Below, one piece after another: positions 1 to 8,018 of a stretch of DNA of 36,083 bases. The translations under genes were made by a program, and so were the position numbers. The notes under the pieces were generated by a model. It searched no databases, was not told the origin of the DNA, and saw only the letters and a program-made list of their open reading frames with translations. Source of the stretch: Coprococcus sp. (GTDB taxonomy: Bacteria; Bacillota; Clostridia; Lachnospirales; Lachnospiraceae); assembly GCA_016297495.1 (NCBI GenBank), contig JAEDGN010000018.1, positions 1 to 36,083 on the forward strand. The letters are read 5' to 3'. The stretch's first letter is position 1. Each line of letters begins with the position of its first letter.

Positions 1-1179
1 ATGGGGCAGATCGTTGACCGTTCCAAACCGACGAAGGATGGCAAGTTCCGTCCGTGGCTTAAGCGTATGTGCGGTCCGGTGGCCATCGCATCATTCCTGA
101 TCTATCAGTCAGGATTTGCAGGGATGCCCTATGGATTTAAAGTATTCTGGATGTTTGCGACCTATATTATGTGGGGTTCCTTCTTCTATACATCCATCAA
201 TATTCCTTATGGCTCCATGGCGTCAGCCATTTCGGCGGATCCAAAAGACAGAGCAGAGTTGTCCACCTGGCGGAATATTGGGGCTACACTGGCCAGTATG
301 GTCATTGGTACCGGAACTCCGATCATTGCCTATGTGACTGTTGACGGGAAAACCATGCTGTCTGGTTCACGTATGACCATGATTGCCGGTGTATTTGCGA
401 TTCTGGCTATTATCTGTCATATGCTTTGCTTTAAGCTGGTCCGCGAACGTGTCCCGGTTCCGGCTAATAATCAGAAGCTGGAAGTCGGCAGTCTGTTAAA
501 AAGTCTGGTTACCAACCGGGCGCTGCTGGGTATTATTGTGGCAGCCATACTGCTTTTGCTGGCTATGCTCGGCATGCAGGGGATGTCAGCCTATGTATTC
601 CCGAATTTTTATGGCAATGCAGGCGCCCAGTCATTGTCTGCCCTGTTGAGTAATCTGGCTATTCTGCTCATCTGTGCGCCTCTGGCTGCCGGATTGTCAG
701 AAAAAATCGGCAAAAAAGAACTGGCCGTCATATCCTGTCTGGCTGGGGCGGCGGTCTTCCTGGCCTGCCTGATCGTTCATCCGGACAATGCCTATATCTA
801 CATTATATTTTCTGTACTGGCATTTATCGGTATCGGATTTTTCAATACGATTATCTGGGCGATGATTACGGATGTTATTGATGATTCCGAGGTGAAAAAG
901 GGAATCCGCGAAGATGGAACCATTTATTCAGTCTATTCCTTCGCAAGAAAGCTGGGGCAGGCCTTCTCATCAGGGATGGTCGGCGGACTTCTGAGCTTTA
1001 TCGGCTATACAGAAGCCACTGCCTTCGAACCGATGGTTACAGAGAGAATCTTCAGGATTTCCTGCATTATTCCGGCTCTTGGGCTGGCGGCGGTGGCACT
1101 GGCATTAATGCTGATCTATCCGCTGAATAAGAAGAAGGTTGAAGCCAATGTGGCAGAGCTTGCATCACGAAGAAAATAA
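1..1179 (+). CDS. GPH-family (glycoside-pentoside-hexuronide:cation symporter type) MFS transporter, 5'-truncated by the window
   Basis: Inner-membrane secondary transporter. The first visible residues contain D-R-S-K-x6-GKFRPW, which in GPH/MelB-like carriers is the cytoplasmic loop between TM2 and TM3, about 80 residues into the protein. The ATG at base 1 is therefore probably internal and the true start lies upstream of the window. About ten hydrophobic segments follow over 392 residues, and the tail is basic (NKKKVEANVAELASRRK). The family usually takes up sugars, glycosides or uronates with Na+ or H+. The substrate cannot be read from sequence, but the gene ends tail-to-tail with the beta-diketone hydrolase gene of the neighbouring catabolic locus, so it is a candidate importer for that pathway. 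A shared terminator separates the two. Confidence 0.8.
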   Translation: MGQIVDRSKPTKDGKFRPWLKRMCGPVAIASFLIYQSGFAGMPYGFKVFWMFATYIMWGSFFYTSINIPYGSMASAISADPKDRAELSTWRNIGATLASMVIGTGTPIIAYVTVDGKTMLSGSRMTMIAGVFAILAIICHMLCFKLVRERVPVPANNQKLEVGSLLKSLVTNRALLGIIVAAILLLLAMLGMQGMSAYVFPNFYGNAGAQSLSALLSNLAILLICAPLAAGLSEKIGKKELAVISCLAGAAVFLACLIVHPDNAYIYIIFSVLAFIGIGFFNTIIWAMITDVIDDSEVKKGIREDGTIYSVYSFARKLGQAFSSGMVGGLLSFIGYTEATAFEPMVTERIFRISCIIPALGLAAVALALMLIYPLNKKKVEANVAELASRRK

Positions 1180-1191
1180 GCAATCAAGCAT

Positions 1192-1232
1192 AAAAGGGGG
1201 GCCTTCCGCAGTGTTTGCGGAAGGCCCCTTTT
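1192..1232. terminator. Bidirectional intrinsic terminator between transporter and hydrolase genes
   Basis: Stem of GGCCTTCCGCA paired with TGCGGAAGGCC around a 5-nt loop, flanked by an A/G run on the left and CCCCTTTT on the right. It lies in the 74-bp gap between two convergent genes and can serve both strands. Confidence 0.8.
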
Positions 1233-1253
1233 GGCATACTTTTATATACGTTA

Positions 1254-2294
1254 TTATTTGGACAGCTTTTTAGCCGGCTGTGGACGATATGGTTTAACCG
1301 GTTTGCTTGTATCGAATGGGTTTTCGATTTCGCCTGCTTCAACTCTCTTGAACCATGCAGCTGCTCTGTCAGCCATACCTGCCCAGTGCTCAGCTGTCTG
1401 AGGCTCCTGCATATCTGTTGTAGCGTAACGGTAGTCATTGACACGGCTGATGTATTTTTCATCCTGCTGTGCGGAATGCTCGTCGCCAAGGTCACCGGCA
1501 GCGACACGGAGAAGGGAACCATACTGTTCGCTTACTGTGTGAAGCTTCAGATCCTCAACAAGGAGTTTCTTCAGAGGACGTTTTGCAAGGTTGGACATGA
1601 TGGTACGGTTTTCGTAGGACATCAGTTTCCACATACGGGCGATCTCCCATGCACGATCCATAACAGATGCCTTCGGAACAACTTCGCTTACCATGCCGAA
1701 GTTCAGCATATCCTGAGCTGTGAACTGACGTGTTGTCATCATGTAGTAGTTACCGCGTTTTGTTCCAAAATAATGCTGGCACATAAGACCCATAGCATCA
1801 CCAGGTACCAGACCGCCCTGTGCATGAGGAACTTCCATAACTGTATCATCTGCACAGATGGTTACATCACTGAGCATTGCGGAATCCCAGTGGAAACCTG
1901 GTCCAGGAATAGCACCGATGGTAGGAACATCAAGGTCGAATACCATGTTCTTGATCAGGTTTGTGTCATCAAAATACTGATGCTGGAAACGCTCTGTAGG
2001 CAGTTCAGAATAGGTTTCCCAACCGTTTGGATCAGACTCTGTCATCCAGCTGTCTCCGATATGGGTGAAGATGATGATCTCGTTTTTGTAGTCAAGAGAA
2101 AGAACTCTTACTAACTGGCTGATGGCGCGATGGGACATACCGCTGTGATGCATTGGACCATCATTTGTTTTCCATGTTACCTGAAGAATACCATCTTCAC
2201 GATAGAGATCAGCAAAATCTTTGAACCATTCTTTGTACTCTTCGAGTTCAGGCAGTTTGGCATAAGGTGCCATTGGCTTATTGTTTTCGGACAT
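1254..2294 (-). CDS. 6-oxocamphor hydrolase-like beta-diketone hydrolase (crotonase superfamily), 346 aa
   Basis: Crotonase-fold protein of the subgroup that hydrolyses a C-C bond between two carbonyls (retro-Claisen) rather than hydrating enoyl-CoA. The segment at 156-167 reads PHAQGGLVPGDA, followed by a conserved GTKRGNYYMMT stretch. His157 and Asp166 are nine residues apart, the same spacing I recall for catalytic His145/Asp154 of 6-oxocamphor hydrolase. His135 is a further candidate polar residue. A proline- and lysine-rich tail of about 40 residues extends past the core fold. The start at 2294 is set by AGGAGGT (2303-2309); the longer frame lacks a ribosome site. The gene has its own promoter and lies downstream of the LysR gene on the same strand. 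Likely role: hydrolytic opening of a cyclic 1,3-diketone or cleavage of a linear one. An ordinary CoA-dependent crotonase is the alternative. Confidence 0.75.
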   Translation of the reverse strand: MSENNKPMAPYAKLPELEEYKEWFKDFADLYREDGILQVTWKTNDGPMHHSGMSHRAISQLVRVLSLDYKNEIIIFTHIGDSWMTESDPNGWETYSELPTERFQHQYFDDTNLIKNMVFDLDVPTIGAIPGPGFHWDSAMLSDVTICADDTVMEVPHAQGGLVPGDAMGLMCQHYFGTKRGNYYMMTTRQFTAQDMLNFGMVSEVVPKASVMDRAWEIARMWKLMSYENRTIMSNLAKRPLKKLLVEDLKLHTVSEQYGSLLRVAAGDLGDEHSAQQDEKYISRVNDYRYATTDMQEPQTAEHWAGMADRAAAWFKRVEAGEIENPFDTSKPVKPYRPQPAKKLSK

Positions 2295-2348
2295 AATAAA
2301 GATACCTCCTGTTTTGAATAAAAATTTTTCAGTTGTTCGTTTGTCCCA

Positions 2349-2377
2349 ATTATACAAAAGAATGGTGGTATTGTGAA
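2349..2377 (-). promoter_or_regulatory. Sigma-A-type promoter for the hydrolase gene
   Basis: On the (-) strand the -35 TTCACA (2372-2377) and -10 TATAAT (2349-2354) are 17 bp apart, about 55 bp before the start codon at 2294. Two direct copies of TGGTATTGT (2366-2374 and 2421-2429) lie on and upstream of the -35 and could bind a regulator. Confidence 0.65.
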
Positions 2378-2509
2378 ATTCAGTTTTGGCACAGGTTTAT
2401 GCAAAAGGGAAATAAACAGATGGTATTGTTATAACTTTTTCACATAACCATCCCGATTTATAGAATTTCCAATTGTAGGGATCAGATGATATACTAAACG
2501 CATAAAGAA

Positions 2510-2538
2510 AGAGCAATTGTCGTTCAGACAACTGCTCT
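2510..2538 (-). terminator. Intrinsic terminator of the LysR gene
   Basis: AGAGCAATTGTC and GACAACTGCTCT pair with one mismatch around a 5-nt loop. Read on the (-) strand the stem is followed by TTCTTTAT. It sits 18 bp past the LysR stop codon, so hydrolase transcription is probably separate from lysR. Confidence 0.6.
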
Positions 2539-2556
2539 GAATCCTCCCCATACAGA

Positions 2557-3456
2557 TTAGTGCAGGGTTCTGTTCTGTATAAATGTATGGAATGCTTCAA
2601 CAAATATAGGGATGGAGATGTTAGGGTTTTTCTTCTTCCAGATGAGATTCAGTGTAATATACGCAAAATCATCTGTGATAGGGATCGCAACCAGTGATCC
2701 CATGGCAGGACGAAGATATTCGGGTGCCAGGAAGATTCCTTCATTGACGCTGACGCAGAATGCAGCAGTTTCAATATTCGGTATCTCGCGTACAATATTG
2801 AAGTTTGCCCCCGCCTTTTTAAACATCTGTTTATTGAGGTCGCTGGTAATCGGATTGATGTTATTGTCAAAATTGATCATTGGAAAGCCGGACAGATCAG
2901 AGATGGAAAGTTTGTCTCGGTCAGCCAGCTGGTGACACGGATGGAGATACGCCATGATCGGGCTTTTCATAATCGTTTCACTTTCCAGGCCGATGAGATA
3001 ATTCCGGTCTACATGGGTAACCATGGCAAGGTCGGTAATCCCCTCGTTGAGTTGGCGAACCAGTACATCCAGTATATCACAGAACATGGTCAGCTTGATC
3101 TGTGGATGGCTGGCGGTAAAGCCGATGACAAAATCCGAGATAAAAGACTGAGCAGCGGCACCGAGGAATCCGATTTTCAGTTCTCCGGTAGAAAGAGAAG
3201 ATACTTCTTTGACCAGATTCAGCGCATGATTGTAACGGTCGACAATTTCCTGAGCTTCACGGAGAAACAGTTCTCCAACGGAAGTCAGGTGAACATTATG
3301 GGTATCGCGGATGAAGAGCTGTGTGCCCAGTGTCCGTTCGAGGTCGTGTATATGGCGGCTGAGAGCAGGCTGGGTCAGATACAACTGGTTCGCAGCCTTG
3401 CTGTAGTTGAGTAATGTGGCCAGAGTAATGAATTCATTGAGACGATTAATATCCAA
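2557..3456 (-). CDS. LysR-family transcriptional regulator, 299 aa
   Basis: N-terminal winged helix-turn-helix typical of LysR (residues 1-60: F-x-T-L-A-x4-YSKAANQLYLTQPALSRHI, then L-E-x-x-L-G-x-x-LF-x-R), followed by a periplasmic-binding-like effector domain (about 90-295). Length is normal for the family. The start is a TTG at 3456 with AAAGGAG eight bases upstream, and the next residues (DINRLNEF) are where LysR proteins normally begin. It is divergent from the cyclase/CoA-transferase operon and lies upstream of the hydrolase on the same strand, which fits local control of both. The inducer is probably a pathway substrate or intermediate, which is inference. Confidence 0.92.
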   Translation of the reverse strand: MDINRLNEFITLATLLNYSKAANQLYLTQPALSRHIHDLERTLGTQLFIRDTHNVHLTSVGELFLREAQEIVDRYNHALNLVKEVSSLSTGELKIGFLGAAAQSFISDFVIGFTASHPQIKLTMFCDILDVLVRQLNEGITDLAMVTHVDRNYLIGLESETIMKSPIMAYLHPCHQLADRDKLSISDLSGFPMINFDNNINPITSDLNKQMFKKAGANFNIVREIPNIETAAFCVSVNEGIFLAPEYLRPAMGSLVAIPITDDFAYITLNLIWKKKNPNISIPIFVEAFHTFIQNRTLH

Positions 3457-3581
3457 TTGGGATTCTCCTTTCTCTGTTTTTTGAAGCCGTATGAGATATA
3501 GTCATCATTTGTTTTTAAATGATAAATAATTTATTGTAGGCTTTCGTACGATTTGTCTATTGTTACAAAATCATTATTAAG

Positions 3582-3610
3582 AATATAGCATATTTTGTTT
3601 AAAATAGCAA
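3582..3610 (-). promoter_or_regulatory. Probable lysR promoter with overlapping dyad in the divergent region
   Basis: On the (-) strand TTGCTA (3605-3610) and TATATT (3582-3587) are separated by 17 bp. The dyad TATTTT-GTTT-AAAATA (3591-3606) lies inside the spacer and fits the A/T-rich T-N11-A dyads bound by LysR proteins. A TTGACG (3615-3620) on the (+) strand abuts it and may be the -35 of the cyclase operon, although no good -10 lies at the right distance, as expected for an activator-dependent promoter. Confidence 0.45.
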
Positions 3611-3681
3611 TCATTTGACGGATAAAGCCGAAGATAAGAAGTAAATAATAAAACTGTTTATAATAATAGGAGGTATGAAGT

Positions 3682-4623
3682 ATGGCAGATTTACAGGTTT
3701 ACCAGTATGATTCTACCAAATTGCCGTATGAGTCCAAGACTTATACGACACCTGATATGGGTAATCTCTATGAGACACCGGAGAAGAATCAGCCGGGTGA
3801 ATGGGCAATCAACAGTAACATGAAAATGGTGGATTTGAGCCATCCATGGGGTAATGATCAGCCGACATGGCCTGCAGGCGAGCAGCCATATATGAAGCCG
3901 GTTCAGTACATGGCCAAATTCAACAGACGTACACAGCTGGCATGGGGTATGCCTGAGCATGTATCTACTCAGTATGATGCTCCGGCTCACGTATGTCAGG
4001 AAAGTCCGTTTGTACATGAGGTACCGCTGGAGAAATTCATTGCACCTGCCGTTGTATGGGATATTCCGTGCAAGCCAATGGAACTGATCTCTCTTGAGCG
4101 TGTAAAAGAAGCTCAGGCAAAGCTCCCGATGAAGCCGGGCGATTATTGTATCATCGTTACCGGATGGCACAGACTTTACAGTGATTCAGATCGCTACTTC
4201 CTGTGGAGTCCTGGCCTGTCCAGAGAAGCAGCTCTTTACATTCGTGATGAACTGGGTGCATCAGGATTCGGTATTGACACACAGGCCCTTGACCATCCGC
4301 TTTGCTCCTACATGGCCAACCACGGACCAGGTCCTCTGGCTCCACGAGTTCTGGAATATGCAGAGCAGTTTGGTGTAGATATCAATGATGAGCAGTTCTC
4401 CTACTGGGAACCGGTTCATGAAGTATTTTTGTCCAAGAATCTGCCGGGTTACGAAGATGTCGGCGGCGATGTAGACAAGGTACTTGGCAAGAGATGTGTT
4501 ATTTGCGCATTCCCGTCCCGCTGGTATATGGGTGACGGAAGTAAGGTACGTATGGTGGCATTTATTGATAAAGATGATATCAATGATGTTCCGGATCGTA
4601 CATACAAATATGGTACTTATTAA
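3682..4623 (+). CDS. Cyclase-family metal-dependent hydrolase, 313 aa
   Basis: Member of the cyclase / kynurenine-formamidase-like superfamily (Pfam Cyclase), which hydrolyses amide, lactam or C-C bonds in rings. The signature H-x-G-T-H-x-D-A-P-x-H is present at 93-103 as HVSTQYDAPAH, so the first His, the Asp and the last His (93, 99, 103) are kept but the second metal His is Gln97. The later GIDTQALDHP and VHEVFLSKNLP segments are family hallmarks. An N-terminal extension of about 45 residues precedes the core. AGGAGGT at 3668-3674 fixes the start. It leads the operon with the CoA-transferase genes 26 bp downstream. Dihydrophloroglucinol cyclohydrolase belongs to this superfamily as I recall, so hydrolytic ring opening of a cyclic ketone is the favoured role. 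Metal use needs testing because of Gln97. Confidence 0.8.
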   Translation: MADLQVYQYDSTKLPYESKTYTTPDMGNLYETPEKNQPGEWAINSNMKMVDLSHPWGNDQPTWPAGEQPYMKPVQYMAKFNRRTQLAWGMPEHVSTQYDAPAHVCQESPFVHEVPLEKFIAPAVVWDIPCKPMELISLERVKEAQAKLPMKPGDYCIIVTGWHRLYSDSDRYFLWSPGLSREAALYIRDELGASGFGIDTQALDHPLCSYMANHGPGPLAPRVLEYAEQFGVDINDEQFSYWEPVHEVFLSKNLPGYEDVGGDVDKVLGKRCVICAFPSRWYMGDGSKVRMVAFIDKDDINDVPDRTYKYGTY

Positions 4624-4649
4624 AATATAGTTTAGGGAAAGTTGAACAG

Positions 4650-5315
4650 ATGAAAAGTAAGGTAACAGATTATAGCGAAATTATTAAATGTTTTAAAGAT
4701 GGTCAGACGATTGCCATCGGTGGACAGGCCAATCATGGCAGTCCGAACAAGCTGATTGAATGCCTTCTGGACAGTGGTGCCCGTCACCTGACAATTATTT
4801 CCATTGATTCCGGAGATTTGGATGTCAGCATAGGCAGACTGGTTCATGCCGGAGTTGTTGATAAGATGATAACAACTCATATTGGCAAAAACCCGGAAAC
4901 AGTTGGTCTGTTTGAAGCAGGCAAGATCGAGATTGAATTGAATCCGATGGGTTCCCTGGTTGAGAGAATGCGCTGCGGTGGTGTTGGGCTTGGCGGTGTG
5001 CTGACGAAAACAGGTCTTGGCACTGTTGTGCAGGAAAGACGCCAGGTGATCACAGTAGACGGTGAAGATTATCTTCTTGAGCCGGCACTTCGTGCAGATA
5101 TTGCTCTTACAAGAGGACGATTCGTTGATCCGATCGGCAATGTGGTTTATCATGGTACAGGCTGTAATTCCAATCCTGTATTTGCCATGGCTGCAGATTT
5201 ATCCATCGTTGAGGCTGATTTTATCGTGGATCTGGGAGAAATCTCCGATGACGATATTGTGACACCGGCACCTTTTGTCGATATGATTCTGAAACAGGAG
5301 GTACGCTTTAAATGA
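4650..5315 (+). CDS. 3-oxoacid CoA-transferase subunit A (AtoD/ScoA type)
   Basis: Alpha subunit of a class I CoA-transferase that moves CoA between acetyl-, butyryl- or succinyl-CoA and a 3-oxo acid. The 221-residue length and the motifs DGQTIAIGGQANHGSPNKLI near the N-terminus, GGVGLGGVLTKTGLGT (about 109-124) and EPALRADIALTRGRFVDPIGN (about 144-165, shown here in part) are typical. It overlaps the subunit B gene by 4 bp (ATGA), so the two are translationally coupled. In this context it probably activates acetoacetate, or another 3-oxo acid released by the BKACE enzyme, to its CoA ester. Confidence 0.9.
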   Translation: MKSKVTDYSEIIKCFKDGQTIAIGGQANHGSPNKLIECLLDSGARHLTIISIDSGDLDVSIGRLVHAGVVDKMITTHIGKNPETVGLFEAGKIEIELNPMGSLVERMRCGGVGLGGVLTKTGLGTVVQERRQVITVDGEDYLLEPALRADIALTRGRFVDPIGNVVYHGTGCNSNPVFAMAADLSIVEADFIVDLGEISDDDIVTPAPFVDMILKQEVRFK

Positions 5316-5959
5316 CAACAAGAGAAATTATTGCAAGAAGAGCAGCTAAGTATTTCCATTCAGGAGATGTTGTAAATCTGGGTATTGGTATTCCATCACT
5401 TTGTACAGAATTTTCCGAACCGGGTGTTCTTTTCCAGACAGAAAATGGTTATCTTGGTACAGGTGCTGAGGCTCATGGCCTTGAGAAGACAGAAAGCTAC
5501 TGTAATGCAAGTGCGGTTGAGTTTGTACCTGTAAAAGGTGGCTCTGCTTTCAGTCATACTATGTCTTTTGGTATGATCAGAGGCGGAAGAGTCGATGCCA
5601 CTGTGTTGGGTGCACTTCAGGTTGCTGAAAACGGTGATCTTGCCAACTGGGCTTCTCCGGGCCGTGCTTTTGGCATGGGCGGTGCCATGGATCTTGCCAT
5701 TGGTGCCAAGAAGGTGATTCTTGCCATGGAAATGTGTACAAAAGACGGAAAACCAAAGATCGTTAAGGAATGCACATTCCCATTGACAGGTCTTAAATGT
5801 GTAGATTATATCGTAACAGAATATGGTGTTATTGAAGTAACAGATCAGGGCCTTCTTCTCACAGAAATCGCTCCGGGTCATACACCAGAAGAAATCCAGT
5901 CCATGATTGAACCGGAACTTCATGTTTCGGAGGACCTTATTCCAATGTATGAAGTGTAA
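5312..5959 (+). CDS. 3-oxoacid CoA-transferase subunit B (AtoA/ScoB type)
   Basis: Beta subunit, 215 residues, carrying the catalytic glutamate. The E-x-G motif is at TENGYLG (43-49), making Glu44 the residue expected to form the glutamyl-CoA thioester. GxGIPS (24-29), GGRVDATVLGALQV and GGAMDLAIGAKKVILAMEM are further family segments. The start ATG overlaps the subunit A stop, and AGGAGG lies just upstream inside that gene. Completes the heteromeric enzyme. Substrate could be acetoacetate, butyrate or a longer 3-oxo acid; sequence alone does not decide. Confidence 0.92.
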   Translation: MTTREIIARRAAKYFHSGDVVNLGIGIPSLCTEFSEPGVLFQTENGYLGTGAEAHGLEKTESYCNASAVEFVPVKGGSAFSHTMSFGMIRGGRVDATVLGALQVAENGDLANWASPGRAFGMGGAMDLAIGAKKVILAMEMCTKDGKPKIVKECTFPLTGLKCVDYIVTEYGVIEVTDQGLLLTEIAPGHTPEEIQSMIEPELHVSEDLIPMYEV

Positions 5960-6012
5960 TATCATATGATGTTATATTTTAATTTTACAAAATAAAAAGG
6001 GAGGAAAAACAA

Positions 6013-7296
6013 ATGGCAGATAAGAAAAAAGCTGTAGTAGCCATTGCAAAAGAACCTACCGTTCAGGAAAGCGTTACAAAGGTATTTGATCTTCTTGGCG
6101 GTGTTACCAACATGATCAAGAGAGGCGAGACTGTTATCCTGAAACCAAATGCAGGTCATGCAGAAGGTCCGGATACAGCTGTATGTACAAGCCCTGAAAC
6201 ACTTCGCGCCGTTATCCGCGAAGTTAAGAAAGCTCAGCCGTCCAGAATCATCGTTGCTGAATCCGCAGCGATTGGCTGTGATACAATGGAATGTTTTGAA
6301 GTATCCGGTCAGGCTGCAGTAGCAAGAGAAGAAGGCGTTGAACTTTACGATATCAAGGCTGAAAAGGATCTTGTAAATGTAGCTGTAAGAGGTTACAAAT
6401 CCAACATCAAGAGATGTAAAATTCCTCGTTTACTGATTGAAGCAGATCATATCATCAACCTGCCGATCATGAAAGCACATGCTTCCATGGTATTCAGCTG
6501 TGCATTAAAGAACATCAAAGGTACAGTACAGGATCAGGTACATTCTCAGATGCATCAGCAGAACCTGACAATGGCTATGATGGATGTTTGGTGGGCAGTA
6601 CGTCCTGATATCAACATCGTAGATGCCATCAACGTAGCCAGCGGTTACAGCCCACATACACCAACTCCTCTGGAAGTAGGTATCATTATGGGCAGTTACG
6701 ATCCTGTTGCCCTTGACCTGATCGCATGTGATGTAGTAGGTATCGATACAACTCAGGTAGACTACTTCAGAGCTGCTGAAGAAGCTGGTCTTGGTACAAC
6801 ACATCGTGACCAGATCGAAATTGTTGGTGAGAAGGTTGAAGACGTTTACAAGAAGATGTGGATTCCATACCTTGGCAATATGGCTGACCGCTGGCCGGAA
6901 TATGATGTCCGCTGCGAGGGCGCATGCTCCAGCTGCCAGGCTCTGCTTGCACTGAACATGGAAACACTTAAAGCTCTTGGTATCTACGATGAAAACTCTG
7001 ATAAGACAATCGTTGTAGGTCCTAGAAATACAATTCCGGATAAGCCAAAGGATAAGATTATCCTTCACGGTAACTGTACAAAGAGATTTGCAGACAAGGG
7101 TCTCTGGATTCCGGGATGTCCTCCAGGAGAAACAGGTCTCTATCTGACAATCAAGACAGGTCAGGTTGTTGATGGTGAAATTCCAGGATGTATCGAAAAT
7201 ATTATCCGTCCAAACATGGCTGCTGACCATCCAAAGTGGCAGGCATATGTTGAGCAGAAAGCTAAAGAATTTTACGAAGCACCGGAGAATCAGTAA
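6013..7296 (+). CDS. DUF362 domain protein with Cys-rich C-terminal part, 427 aa
   Basis: The N-terminal 270 residues match the DUF362 family: VILKPNAG (41-48), IINLPIMKAH followed by CALKNIKG (148-170), and SYDPVALDLIACDVVGID (228-245). The family's biochemical function is mostly unknown, though many members carry Fe-S clusters. This copy has no classical ferredoxin CxxCxxCxxxCP block. It has C301-x3-C305-x2-C308, then Cys355 (HGNC), Cys369 (GCPPGE) and Cys393, which could bind one Fe-S cluster or zinc. It follows the CoA-transferase genes by 53 bp with its own AGGGAGG site, and its stop overlaps the next gene by one base. A redox or isomerase step in the pathway is possible but cannot be assigned. 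Confidence 0.8.
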   Translation: MADKKKAVVAIAKEPTVQESVTKVFDLLGGVTNMIKRGETVILKPNAGHAEGPDTAVCTSPETLRAVIREVKKAQPSRIIVAESAAIGCDTMECFEVSGQAAVAREEGVELYDIKAEKDLVNVAVRGYKSNIKRCKIPRLLIEADHIINLPIMKAHASMVFSCALKNIKGTVQDQVHSQMHQQNLTMAMMDVWWAVRPDINIVDAINVASGYSPHTPTPLEVGIIMGSYDPVALDLIACDVVGIDTTQVDYFRAAEEAGLGTTHRDQIEIVGEKVEDVYKKMWIPYLGNMADRWPEYDVRCEGACSSCQALLALNMETLKALGIYDENSDKTIVVGPRNTIPDKPKDKIILHGNCTKRFADKGLWIPGCPPGETGLYLTIKTGQVVDGEIPGCIENIIRPNMAADHPKWQAYVEQKAKEFYEAPENQ

Positions 7297-7562
7297 TGGC
7301 ATTTGCGTATGTTCCAATGTCTCCAGATGATAAGAAATTGCTGGAAACGATTTTTACTGATGAATTCATGCAGGCGGAGACGAATTTTGAGGCTTTTAGG
7401 GATTTCCAGTCTTCCAGCGCGGTATTTATCAACTGGAAATCAGATATAATGGTTTATAATGAGGAAGTGTTTGATGGGTTTGTCAGAGAAAGTACACGCT
7501 TCTCATCATGGGATGAAATGGTACGTACGGCTGCCGATCGGGCATTTTCCAGGGAAAAATAA
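7296..7562 (+). CDS. Unknown small protein translationally coupled to DUF362, 88 aa
   Basis: Soluble acidic protein with no signal peptide, TM segment or cysteine pair. Aromatic residues are frequent (MAFAYVPMSP, VFINWKSDIMVYNEEVFDGF). The TAATG junction with the DUF362 gene (stop and start share one base) implies coupled translation and a physical or stoichiometric partnership. A strong terminator follows 3 bp after the stop, so this closes the cyclase operon. I do not recognise the family. Confidence 0.7.
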   Translation: MAFAYVPMSPDDKKLLETIFTDEFMQAETNFEAFRDFQSSSAVFINWKSDIMVYNEEVFDGFVRESTRFSSWDEMVRTAADRAFSREK

Positions 7563-7565
7563 TTA

Positions 7566-7615
7566 AAAAAGGTTCGCATTCAGTGATTTTATAAGTCGTT
7601 GAATGCGAACCTTTT
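7566..7615 (+). terminator. Intrinsic terminator closing the cyclase-CoA-transferase-DUF362 operon
   Basis: GGTTCGCATTCA (7571-7582) pairs with TGAATGCGAACC (7600-7611), extended by A-run/T-run pairing, with TTTT after the stem. It is symmetric enough to serve the convergent (-) gene too. Confidence 0.88.
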
Positions 7616-7650
7616 GTGATGAGTGTCATATTCACGTGCAGGCATTTGTA

Positions 7651-7977
7651 TTAACGAGGGAGACGTGCGTGCAGTTCGCTGACAACAGCATCAATCCATT
7701 TTTCTACTTTGCGGACATCCTCTTCAGACATCTTCAGAGGCTCATAGAAAAAGCTTAATCCGTCATAAGGGCTTTCGCTGCTGGTCCTGACGAGAATGCC
7801 GTCTTTGTTGAAAAATCCGCCGACACACATGGAATCAACACTGAAACCGGAGTCATCCGGCTGCACGATCTCTTCAATGATCCTGTGCATGGCATAAAAA
7901 TCTTCTTCTCCGCTGTACCCCAGGATGTCAATCAGCAGAGCGCCTCTTTTCATTGTGTAGGTGTCATATAAATGCAT
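7651..7977 (-). CDS. Unknown small protein, 108 aa
   Basis: A clean gene with AGGAGGT (7985-7991) seven bases before the ATG at 7977, on the strand opposite the surrounding operon. The product is soluble and acidic, starts MHLYDTYTMKRGALLIDILG, and ends with a helical segment (EEDVRKVEKWIDAVVSELHA). No motif recognised. A 17-bp perfect dyad lies 42 bp upstream of the start (8019-8035) and may be its operator. It separates the first operon from BKACE and could be a pathway accessory or an unrelated insertion. Confidence 0.6.
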   Translation of the reverse strand: MHLYDTYTMKRGALLIDILGYSGEEDFYAMHRIIEEIVQPDDSGFSVDSMCVGGFFNKDGILVRTSSESPYDGLSFFYEPLKMSEEDVRKVEKWIDAVVSELHARLPR

Positions 7978-8018
7978 CAGTTATACCTCCTCTGAATAAA
8001 GAATTCTGTGCAGAGCCG

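Noticed and set aside
1215..2114. 299-codon (+) frame opposite the hydrolase gene
   Set aside because: Cys/His-rich shadow translation with no ribosome site; the (-) frame has clear family motifs.
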